Notes: generated from the sequence alone by a model not told the origin. DNA of 7,523 nt from an uncultured Acetatifactor sp. (GCA_947626405.1 CANQSE010000091.1:1-7523); one strand, 5' to 3'; positions 1 through 5,161 are shown, counted from the stretch's first letter. Translations and numbers: made by a program.

Positions 1-374
1 TGTACCAGGTTGCGGCGGACAACTCCGCAAAGATGCGCAATATGCACGATAAGCTTGTAAACGACTTAAACGAGCTCAACGACAAGAGGGCCAACTTAAA
101 GGGTATGGCGGCAGTCGCAAAGACCCAGGAGACAATCAACAAGGCAACGCGCAACAGCAGCAAGGCTGCGGGGACAATGGAGGCGTTTGACCGTCTTGAG
201 GATCGCATCAACCGCAGGCTGGATGCGGCAATGGCTGAAGCGGAGCTCAACGAGGGACCGGCGGCCGACGAGGCGACGAAGCTTGCCGAATCCTATGAGA
301 ACGGAGAATACTCCGGAAACGTTGACGCTGAGCTGGCTGCGCTGAAAGCGGAGATGGGAATCGGAAATAACTGA
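1..374 (+). CDS. pspA: PspA/IM30 family protein, C-terminal part (5' end outside window)
   Basis: The frame is open from base 3 at the left edge, so this is the last ~123 codons of a longer gene. The visible part is highly charged, Ala/Lys/Glu-rich and helical, with heptad-like spacing and no membrane segment. The stretch AKTQETINKA followed by a Met-Glu-Ala-Phe-Asp-Arg-Leu-Glu-type segment, and the ending ELAALKAEMG, match the late helices and tail of PspA/IM30 proteins. These are peripheral membrane coiled-coil proteins of the ESCRT-III superfamily that assemble on stressed inner membranes. The next gene (TPM-domain membrane protein, 65 bases downstream, same strand) fits, because PspA genes in Firmicutes often sit with TPM-type membrane proteins. 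Family assignment is fairly sure; the exact subfamily cannot be judged without the N-terminus. Confidence 0.75.
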   Translation, partial: YQVAADNSAKMRNMHDKLVNDLNELNDKRANLKGMAAVAKTQETINKATRNSSKAAGTMEAFDRLEDRINRRLDAAMAEAELNEGPAADEATKLAESYENGEYSGNVDAELAALKAEMGIGNN

Positions 375-395
375 CAGTAAACGGTATTATTGTAA

Positions 396-420
396 CGGCG
401 TGTTTGTCATAAACATGCCG
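396..420 (+). other. Intercistronic hairpin between pspA and the TPM-domain gene
   Basis: Bases 396-405 (CGGCGTGTTT) pair with 411-420 (AAACATGCCG) over 10 bp, including one G-U pair, around a 5-nt loop. No T-run follows: the next bases are the ribosome binding site of the downstream gene (AAAGGAG, 425-431). It is therefore not an ordinary terminator. It could be an mRNA-stability or processing element, or could tune translation of the second gene. Confidence 0.4.
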
Positions 421-439
421 GCGGAAAGGAGTATTGGCA

Positions 440-1489
440 ATGGGGAGAGCAGGCGCGGGAGGCGGAAGCCACCACAGCAGCGGACACCACAGCGGCGGCG
501 GGCACAGCTTCAGCCGATCGGGCGGCGGACACCGCATATCAACCAGCAGAAGCTCGTCCGGCAGTTCGGGCCGCAGGGCAATGGGCGGCGGATTTTCTTC
601 GTCGTCTTCGCGCAGGAGCGCACCGCCACCGCCGCGCCCTGTCTATCACAGACATATTTACGGAATACCCCGCAGGACTACCGTTATACATACGTCGGAA
701 ACTCCTGAAACCGTAAAGGCGAGGGCAAAATACTCACTGATCATATGGCTCTGCGTCTTTGCGGGAATTATGTTTATGATTTTCCTGGCAGGCAGAATAG
801 GCAACGGCATGAACAGCCGGGGCAGCACCGTAAAGAGCACCATCAAACGCGAGCCGATTGAGTCGGGCAATGCCTATATCAACGACTGCGTGGTGGATGA
901 GCTGGGGTGGATAAACAACGAGAGCAAGCTGTCCTCGCGGCTTAAGGATTTCTGGGAGAAAACCGGCGTGCAGCCCTATATTTACCTAAAAGCGTACGAT
1001 CCGGAGCTTAAGAGCGATGCTCAGAAGGATCAGTGGGCAGCAGACTGGGACAGAGAGAACATAACCACGGAAAACGTATTCCTGTATGTGTATTTTGCGG
1101 AAAAAGATGAGGACGACGTGGGGTATATGGTCTACAGAAACGGCTTGCTTACATCGTCCGTCATGGACGCTGAAGCCGTGGATATTTTCTGGAACTATCT
1201 TGACAACTACTGGTATAGCTGGGATGCCGATGACACGGACGGTATGTTCGTAGAGATCTTTAACCGCACGGCGGATACGATTATGCGTGAGCCCACAAAC
1301 GCCTGGGATGCGGTCAGACCGTTAATTATCGGTCTGGTGATAATCGGAGTGATTGTAGCGGTGATAATCCTTATAAGGACAAAACGCGCTGCCGAGGCTG
1401 CAAGGGCGGCGGAGACTGAGCGCATACTGAATACGCCAATGCAGGATCTTATTAACGAAAGCGAAAACAACGGCGGTCCCGGGACGTGA
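440..1489 (+). CDS. Two-pass membrane protein with TPM-like extracytoplasmic domain, PspA-linked
   Basis: 349 aa from the ATG at 440, chosen over an in-frame TTG at 434 because AAAGGAG (425-431) lies 8 nt before the ATG and only 2 before the TTG. Residues 1-60 are Gly/Ser/His/Arg-rich low complexity, followed by a short Pro run. A first hydrophobic helix lies at ~98-117. Residues ~146-283 look like a divergent TPM (Psb32/founding proteins of phosphatase) fold: an INDCVVDELGWI start, then helix SKLSSRLKDFWEKTG and a hydrophobic strand. A second helix is at ~295-312, then a basic, Ala-rich tail with ILNTPMQDL, which resembles the ILxTPLE-type tail I remember from PspA-neighbour proteins. Positive charges flank both helices on the inner side, predicting both ends inside and the TPM domain outside. 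Role is inferred as a membrane partner of the PspA stress response; no enzyme activity can be claimed. Confidence 0.7.
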   Translation: MGRAGAGGGSHHSSGHHSGGGHSFSRSGGGHRISTSRSSSGSSGRRAMGGGFSSSSSRRSAPPPPRPVYHRHIYGIPRRTTVIHTSETPETVKARAKYSLIIWLCVFAGIMFMIFLAGRIGNGMNSRGSTVKSTIKREPIESGNAYINDCVVDELGWINNESKLSSRLKDFWEKTGVQPYIYLKAYDPELKSDAQKDQWAADWDRENITTENVFLYVYFAEKDEDDVGYMVYRNGLLTSSVMDAEAVDIFWNYLDNYWYSWDADDTDGMFVEIFNRTADTIMREPTNAWDAVRPLIIGLVIIGVIVAVIILIRTKRAAEAARAAETERILNTPMQDLINESENNGGPGT

Positions 1490-1500
1490 TATTTGCGCAT

Positions 1501-1516
1501 GATGCGGGTACGCATC
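1501..1516 (+). other. Short perfect hairpin after the TPM-domain gene
   Basis: GATGCG (1501-1506) and CGCATC (1511-1516) form a 6-bp stem with a GGTA loop, 11 bases after the stop codon. No T-run follows on the + strand, so it is probably a 3' mRNA structure upstream of the real terminator rather than a terminator itself. Confidence 0.3.
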
Positions 1517-1547
1517 GCTGGTAATAAAAAAACTGAAATATATGACT

Positions 1548-1616
1548 AAACGCCCGTTTCTGGCGGCTGCAACATCTCAGCCGTACGGATGCGGGCGTTT
1601 GATTTTGAATATTTTA
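1548..1616 (+). terminator. Probable intrinsic terminator of the pspA-TPM operon
   Basis: AAACGCCCG (1548-1556) pairs perfectly with CGGGCGTTT (1592-1600). Inside it, CGGCTG (1564-1569) pairs with CAGCCG (1578-1583). The 3' side continues into a broken T-rich stretch (GATTTTGAATATTTTA) rather than a clean T-run. Position between two + strand units, before a new promoter at 1645, supports a terminator; the interrupted T-tract lowers confidence. Confidence 0.55.
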
Positions 1617-1644
1617 TAATGGAACATATTTTCAGCATAACCCG

Positions 1645-1673
1645 TTGACACAAAACTGCGTTTCTGTTACAAT
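1645..1673 (+). promoter_or_regulatory. Consensus sigma-A promoter for the ABC-ATPase unit
   Basis: TTGACA at 1645-1650 is a perfect -35. After exactly 17 bases comes TACAAT at 1668-1673, one mismatch from the -10 consensus. Transcription should start near 1680, giving a leader of about 140 nt before the ATPase start codon. This is the best vegetative promoter in the window. The spacer contains CAAAACTG (1651-1658), the inverse of CAGTTTTG in the palindrome just downstream. Confidence 0.75.
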
Positions 1674-1683
1674 ATGCCATACT

Positions 1684-1706
1684 GACTGCCAAACAGTTTT
1701 GCAGTC
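1684..1706. promoter_or_regulatory. 23-bp near-perfect palindrome at the transcript start (operator candidate)
   Basis: GACTGC (1684-1689) and GCAGTC (1701-1706) flank AAAC (1691-1694), a central A (1695) and GTTT (1696-1699). Only the symmetric pair 1690/1700 (C/T) breaks the dyad. It lies at about +5 to +27 from the promoter at 1645-1673, a common place for a repressor operator. The half-site CAGTTTTG recurs inverted inside the -35/-10 spacer. As RNA, the outer six pairs could also form a 5'-terminal stem. No regulator gene is adjacent, so the binding protein is unknown. Confidence 0.45.
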
Positions 1707-1730
1707 GTCAAAATTACTTTTATTACATTG

Positions 1731-1787
1731 AAAGGAGGATAAAAAGTTATGGAGCATGGAGGGTGTCGGGCATGGTTCCCGACTTAG
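1731..1787 (+). promoter_or_regulatory. Short leader ORF (12 codons, 1749-1787) with strong ribosome binding site
   Basis: AAAGGAGG (1731-1738) is an ideal Shine-Dalgarno site, 10 nt before ATG 1749. The frame encodes MEHGGCRAWFPT and stops at TAG 1785-1787, 33 nt before the ATPase start. This site is stronger than the one used by the ATPase itself (CGAGGAG, 1804-1810). Translation of the ORF would run through and open the hairpin at 1765-1783, and the ribosome would stop at the base of the next hairpin (1785-1801). That arrangement is typical of leader peptides controlling a downstream gene by stalling or coupling, but no known arrest motif is recognisable. It could also be a chance ORF; the strong binding site argues against that. 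Confidence 0.4.
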
Positions 1788-1801
1788 GCCGATGAGGCTT
1801 A
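1765..1801 (+). promoter_or_regulatory. Two-hairpin structured leader of the ABC-ATPase mRNA
   Basis: Hairpin 1: GTCGGG (1765-1770) pairs with CCCGAC (1778-1783) around loop CATGGTT. Hairpin 2: TAGGCC (1785-1790) pairs with GGCTTA (1796-1801) around GATGA, with one G-U pair, ending 3 nt before the ATPase Shine-Dalgarno (1804-1810). The 19-nt hairpin 1 recurs, 17 of 19 identical, at 4143-4161. I compared it by memory with common riboswitch consensuses (TPP, FMN, purine, lysine, fluoride, preQ1, glycine, c-di-GMP) and found no match. Confidence 0.5.
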
Positions 1802-1820
1802 TACGAGGAGATCATATTTA

Positions 1821-3656
1821 ATGGTAAGACTTAAAAGCTATCTTTCAGCCATGGACGAGAAGACGAAGGGCTGGAAGGAAATGTATGAGGGGCGAGTAAT
1901 GGTACCGCCCAATACGCCCGGAAATTCAACGGAATTTCCTGTTTTTTACAATGATACTACATACTGGTTCAATGATATTTCATTTAGCATTGAGCTGACC
2001 AACAAGCTGTCGCTTGATCGGCCGACAGTTTTGTGCATGATTCCGGTTGATAACCTGGGAATCGAAACATACGGCACTGCCGTCGCTGATGATTGTTATC
2101 GTCAGTGGAAAAGGTGCCTTGAGGTTTTTAACGACGAACTTTACAACAGAAACAAGCCGCCTGAAGAAACGGGATGGTATTATACCGCTTCGCCCGGCGG
2201 GGAAATACTGGTGAGAAATACCGCATATTTTGAGATGCGGGCGCCAAAGGATTACTCAAATGCAGGAGGAAACTCCGTTATACATTTTACCCCCGAAAAG
2301 ACGGGCGAGGCATCAATGTGCCTATGCCTGAGATTTCAGGTACAGCTTCAGAGCGGGAATAAGAAAAAGGCCATTAAGCTGTTGGCAGATAATCTTCCGC
2401 ATGCCGTCGAATTGTTTATCAAAGATTTTGATCGCGTGCGGAGCAAAAAAGTTGAGGAACTTGCACAAAAGCAGAAATCGTTAAGGGAATGGCTCGCAAC
2501 AAGCGAATACTGCGTATTTATTGCAAACGGAAGCATACTTCCGAGGGACGCGAAAACCGGAGCGTGCAAAGAAAACGCAGTCCCCTTTCAGGCGCCGCAG
2601 GATCAGGAAATAGAAGTGTGCGGCATAAGAGGAATGGGAATAAAAAGAGGGGTTACAGTCATTACCGGCGGAGGGTATTCGGGAAAGTCTACAATTCTTA
2701 ACGCAATATCTTCAGGCATATATGATCATATACTTGGCGACGGAAGGGAGCTGTGCATCGCTGATCCTTTGGCGGTACAGATTTCCGCCGAGGACGGGAG
2801 ATGTATAAACAGCCTTGATATTTCACCGTTTATATCGGAAATTCCGGGTGAAAGCACAAGGAATTTTTCCACTCAGTGCGCTTCGGGTTCCACCTCACAG
2901 GCCGCCAATATTCTTGAAGCAGTTTCTTCAGGCGCCAGATTAATGCTGATTGACGAAGACAGAAGCGCTGCTAATTTTATGATTAAGGATGCCATGATGA
3001 AAAAACTGATAGGAAAAGATCCTATCATTCCTTATACAGAGAGAGTTAATGAAATATTCCGCTCTCTGGGAATATCCACTATATTGATAATAGGCGGAAG
3101 CGGCGAATACATACCGGCAGCGGACACGGTTTATCTTATCGATAAGTTCCGGATTTTCGATGTCACGAAACAGGCAAAGGAAATATATTCGCAGTACGGT
3201 AAAAACGCTGAAGACTCATGCGGCGCGGCTTTGACGGACGACTGGGGACAGAGCAGGATATTGACAAGCGAAGCCTTTTCTCCATATCCGGAATTTGCCA
3301 AAACCGAAAAACTGGCGGTTTCCGATATCGGCTACATTTTTATCGGACGTGAAAAAATAGACACAAGCCATATATACGAGATTATATGTAATGAGCAGAG
3401 AACCGCCGTCGGATTTTTAATCAGGCTCCTGGAAAATAGAAACGGTGAAAGCCCGTTTAGCAAATCATCTGGTAAAGCAATTGATTTGCACAACGAAGTC
3501 GATTTGCTGTACCGTGAAATAGAAGAAAAAGGAATCGACATGATTTACTCGGGATTTTTTCCGGAATGCGGGAGGTTCCTGGCGCTTCCGAGAAAAATTG
3601 ATTTGCTTGCAGCCATTTACCGGATGCGCTGTACAAAATACGGAAATCAGATATGA
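1821..3656 (+). CDS. ABC-class ATPase of the PF09818/COG3044 family
   Basis: 611 aa; start ATG 1821 with CGAGGAG 10 nt upstream. Walker A is GGGYSGKST at residues 283-291. Next come the family-typical GDGRE (306-310), ISAEDGR (321-327) and DISPFI (333-338). ASGSTSQAANILEA (354-367) carries the ABC-signature-like SGSTS. Walker B is RLMLIDED (373-380), with Glu379 the likely catalytic residue, and a switch segment STILIIGGSGEY sits at 419-430. There are no membrane segments and no transporter partner, so this is a soluble ATPase. The ~270-residue N-terminal part is family-specific, and the end (LALPRKIDLLAAIYRMR) matches the usual family ending. Bacterial function is unknown; a trypanosome relative, MRB1590, binds RNA and works in RNA editing. 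It is probably co-transcribed with the nuclease-like gene 39 nt downstream and controlled by the leader described above. Family call is very sure; biological role is open. Confidence 0.92.
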   Translation: MVRLKSYLSAMDEKTKGWKEMYEGRVMVPPNTPGNSTEFPVFYNDTTYWFNDISFSIELTNKLSLDRPTVLCMIPVDNLGIETYGTAVADDCYRQWKRCLEVFNDELYNRNKPPEETGWYYTASPGGEILVRNTAYFEMRAPKDYSNAGGNSVIHFTPEKTGEASMCLCLRFQVQLQSGNKKKAIKLLADNLPHAVELFIKDFDRVRSKKVEELAQKQKSLREWLATSEYCVFIANGSILPRDAKTGACKENAVPFQAPQDQEIEVCGIRGMGIKRGVTVITGGGYSGKSTILNAISSGIYDHILGDGRELCIADPLAVQISAEDGRCINSLDISPFISEIPGESTRNFSTQCASGSTSQAANILEAVSSGARLMLIDEDRSAANFMIKDAMMKKLIGKDPIIPYTERVNEIFRSLGISTILIIGGSGEYIPAADTVYLIDKFRIFDVTKQAKEIYSQYGKNAEDSCGAALTDDWGQSRILTSEAFSPYPEFAKTEKLAVSDIGYIFIGREKIDTSHIYEIICNEQRTAVGFLIRLLENRNGESPFSKSSGKAIDLHNEVDLLYREIEEKGIDMIYSGFFPECGRFLALPRKIDLLAAIYRMRCTKYGNQI

Positions 3657-3695
3657 TGGAGGGAGAAATAAGCTGTCTTTAAAGCGGCCGCGGAA

Positions 3696-4088
3696 ATGAG
3701 TGATATATTGATTAAAGTTGGGAAATTCAAACAAAAATTTAATCAAATACTTGGAGTTAATATGCCTGAATTTGACATATATAGATCAAAGGGTCTGCCC
3801 GCACATATGATAAAACGTGAGCATGGGAAATGTTTAAAATATATTGATTTTGTCCCCGATATTATTGAAAAACCCGATTACATAGGAATAAATCCCAATG
3901 AATCCGGAAATGTTTCAATAGAGTTAATCAAAAAATATAAAGATAATGTATTAATTGGTATAAAATTAGATTCTGATAATGGTTATTACTATGTTTCAAC
4001 TATGCACGATGTTCAGGAAAGTAAGATAAAAAGGCGTTTGAATAGTGGCAGATTAAAAATTTTCTGTGTTGACGATTTGGGAAAATAG
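3696..4088 (+). CDS. BECR-fold (PBECR-like) putative nuclease, small AT-rich gene
   Basis: 130 aa from ATG 3696, 39 nt after the ATPase stop. By my count it is about 29% G+C, far below its neighbours, with many AAA, ATA, TTA and AAT codons. Segments DIYRSKGLPAHMIKR (27-41), CLKYIDFVPDII (46-57), DYIGINPNE (61-69), VLIGIKLD (85-92), YYYVSTMHD (97-105) and QESKIKRRLNSGRLK (107-121) match my recollection of the PBECR nuclease families, BECR-fold RNase-like domains first described from phage and plasmid polyvalent proteins. His37, His43, Arg30 and the Lys/Arg tail are plausible catalytic or RNA-contact residues, but this is not shown. The ribosome binding site is weak: GGAGGGAG (3658-3665) is too far upstream. 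An internal ATG at 3762 has TTGGAG before it, but starting there would lose the VGKFKQKFN segment. No protein antitoxin is adjacent. Confidence 0.6.
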   Translation: MSDILIKVGKFKQKFNQILGVNMPEFDIYRSKGLPAHMIKREHGKCLKYIDFVPDIIEKPDYIGINPNESGNVSIELIKKYKDNVLIGIKLDSDNGYYYVSTMHDVQESKIKRRLNSGRLKIFCVDDLGK

Positions 4089-4097
4089 TGTTATATT
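4069..4097 (+). promoter_or_regulatory. Sigma-A-like promoter for the candidate small RNA
   Basis: TTGACG (4069-4074, one mismatch) is followed after 17 bases by TATATT (4092-4097, one mismatch). The -35 sits inside the last codons of the nuclease gene. Predicted start is near 4104. No protein gene follows on this strand before the convergent sigG, so the promoter would make only the structured RNA. The region is AT-rich, which raises the chance of a fortuitous match. Confidence 0.45.
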
Positions 4098-4103
4098 ATG
4101 TGC

Positions 4104-4223
4104 AGAAACAGAATATAGTAATGTAAGCGTTATTATTATGAGGTCGGAAATGGTTCCCGACACACTCTGCAAAGAGTACCTGAGATGATGGATACACCGC
4201 CCATCCATAATAATAACGCTTTT
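4104..4223 (+). ncRNA. Candidate structured small RNA, ~120 nt, with long closing stem
   Basis: Bases 4125-4140 (AAGCGTTATTATTATG) pair perfectly with 4206-4221, a 16-bp closing stem that runs straight into TTTT (4220-4223). Inside are three hairpins. The first is GTCGG/CCGAC (4143-4147/4157-4161). The second is ACTCT/AGAGT with a GCAA tetraloop of GNRA type (4164-4177). The third is ATGGAT/ATCCAT (4188-4193/4203-4208), whose last bases compete with the closing stem. A promoter ends at 4097. The stem plus T-run can act as the RNA's own terminator; a stronger backup is at 4271-4311. The first hairpin repeats the ATPase leader hairpin. It matches no RNA family I know. It may alternatively be just an elaborate terminator for the nuclease gene or a small palindromic repeat. 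Confidence 0.5.
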
Positions 4224-4267
4224 CATTTATTGAAAAAGGGGTAATCATATTACTATAAAAAAGAAGC

Positions 4268-5047
4268 TTACGCCGTCAGGTAGCTGCGCATTGTGCGCAG
4301 GGCGTTTTTTTCAAGCCTTGACACCTGAGCCTGGGAGATGCCGATTGATTCAGCAACCTCCATCTGGGTTTTCCCCTCGAAAAATCGCAGGGATATTATT
4401 TCGTGCTCCCTCTCGTTCAGGCGCTTCATTGCCTCGCTCAGGGAGAGATGTTCCACCCATGTTTCTTCCTTGTTTTTCTTGTCGCTTATCTGGTCCATGA
4501 CATACAGCGTATCACCGCCGTCGGTAAAAACAGGCTCATAAAGACTCATGGGATTCTGGATGGCGTCGAGAGCGTAAGCGATGTCTTCCTTGGAGATCCC
4601 GATCTCGCCCGCGATTTCTTCTATGGTTGGCTCCTTCAGATTTTTTCTGGTGAGACAGTCCCTGGCATAGATTGCCTTGTAGGCGGTGTCTTTCAGGGAG
4701 CGCGATACCCTTATGCTGCTGTTATCGCGCAGGAATCTGCGGATCTCCCCTATGATCATGGGTACAGCATATGTTGAAAACTTGACATTTAACGACGAAT
4801 CAAAGTTATCTATGGCCTTTATAAGCCCGATACATCCTATTTGAAACAGATCGTCAACGTTTTCGCTGCTGGAGGCGAAGCGCTTTATAACGCTGAGGAC
4901 AAGCCGCAGATTACCCTCGATGTAGGTCTCCCTTGCCCTTGTGTCTCCCTCCGCGATCTTCTGAAAGAGCGCCTCTTTTTCTTCGGCCTTTAGCAGCGGA
5001 AGCTTTGAAGTGTTTACACCGCATATCTCAACCTTACCCTGTGTCAT
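4268..5047 (-). CDS. sigG: RNA polymerase sporulation sigma factor SigG
   Basis: 259 aa, the normal length. Start is ATG 5047 (minus strand), preceded by AAGAGGAG; an in-frame TTG at 5077 would add 10 residues foreign to the family and has no ribosome binding site. The SigG hallmark VEICGVNTSKLP is at 5-17. Region 2 includes DDLFQIGCIGLIKAIDNFD (65-83) and KFSTYAVPMIIGEIRRFLRD (89-108). Region 3 holds the DAIQNPMSLYEP segment and YVMDQISD, and the region 4 helix-turn-helix (TQMEVAESIGISQAQVSRLEK) is near 217-237. SigG directs late forespore transcription after engulfment: DNA-protecting proteins, germination receptors. Residue 44 is Glu where B. subtilis SigG has Asn45, the residue needed for binding by the inhibitor CsfB/Gin. 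Divergent from the YlmC/YmxH gene, as usual in Clostridia. Confidence 0.96.
   Translation of the reverse strand: MTQGKVEICGVNTSKLPLLKAEEKEALFQKIAEGDTRARETYIEGNLRLVLSVIKRFASSSENVDDLFQIGCIGLIKAIDNFDSSLNVKFSTYAVPMIIGEIRRFLRDNSSIRVSRSLKDTAYKAIYARDCLTRKNLKEPTIEEIAGEIGISKEDIAYALDAIQNPMSLYEPVFTDGGDTLYVMDQISDKKNKEETWVEHLSLSEAMKRLNEREHEIISLRFFEGKTQMEVAESIGISQAQVSRLEKNALRTMRSYLTA
4271..4311 (+). terminator. + strand intrinsic terminator embedded in the 3' end of sigG
   Basis: CTGCGCA (4284-4290) and TGCGCAG (4294-4300) form a perfect 7-bp stem with a TTG loop. CGCC (4271-4274) and GGCG (4301-4304) can close it further across a 9-nt bulge, and TTTTTTT follows at 4305-4311. On the + strand this is a good intrinsic terminator for transcripts from the ATPase-nuclease-RNA block. 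It is made entirely of sigG codons for the Glu-Lys-Asn-Ala-Leu-Arg-Thr-Met-Arg end, so it also limits antisense transcription into sigG. Confidence 0.6.
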
Positions 5048-5059
5048 AGCTCCTCTTTT

Positions 5060-5112
5060 CCGCGGATCTGTCCGCAAGCTTATTTATTCCCGAAATCTTC
5101 GCCGCATGCGGC
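5060..5112 (-). promoter_or_regulatory. Structured 5' leader of sigG mRNA
   Basis: Two strong palindromes lie between the predicted start (~5125) and the sigG ATG (5047). One is the self-complementary 12-mer GCCGCATGCGGC (5101-5112). The other is a GCGGA/TCCGC stem (5062-5066/5071-5075) with a 4-nt loop, immediately upstream of the AAGAGGAG ribosome binding site (5050-5057). The B. subtilis sigG leader is also reported to be structured and to dampen translation; a similar role here is inference. Confidence 0.4.
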
Positions 5113-5131
5113 CTGCTGTATTTCACATTGG

Positions 5132-5161
5132 TAGTATGTGCCTGTAAAACAAAATTATTCC
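5132..5161 (-). promoter_or_regulatory. SigG/SigF-type forespore promoter of sigG
   Basis: Reading the minus strand, CATACTA (5138-5132) fits the SigG -10 consensus CATWMTA exactly. GGAATA (5161-5156), 17 nt upstream, fits TGMATA at 5 of 6 positions. Expected start is ~5125, leaving a ~78-nt leader. This supports the known autoregulation of sigG; SigF recognises a related -35 and may also use it. Confidence 0.6.

Noticed and set aside
1761..1815. Known riboswitch or self-cleaving ribozyme (fluoride-like, hammerhead or HDV-like) in the ATPase leader
   Set aside because: GATGAGG-type pieces superficially recall fluoride and hammerhead cores, but the conserved junction and loop bases and required pairings (for example the hammerhead GAAA core) are absent.
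4138..4188. 16-codon ORF (MRSEMVPDTLCKEYLR) across the shared hairpin in the downstream RNA
   Set aside because: There is no ribosome binding site before its ATG, which is buried in the 16-bp closing stem. The shared bases are in another frame than in the ATPase leader ORF, so no common peptide is implied.
4125..4221. Retron RNA or integron attC site
   Set aside because: The long inverted repeat suggests both, but there is no reverse transcriptase or integrase gene. The ends are also in the wrong order for attC (GTT first, AAC last).
3696..4223. Classical type III toxin-antitoxin locus
   Set aside because: Type III antitoxin RNAs are tandem repeats upstream of a ToxN-fold toxin. Here the RNA is downstream, not repeated, and the protein is not ToxN-like.
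5122..5150. Sigma-A promoter for the YlmC/YmxH gene (TTCACA, 17 nt, TAAAAC)
   Set aside because: Several mismatches, and it overlaps the sigG promoter on the other strand. TATACT at 5218-5223 also lacks a usable -35, so I cannot place this gene's promoter.
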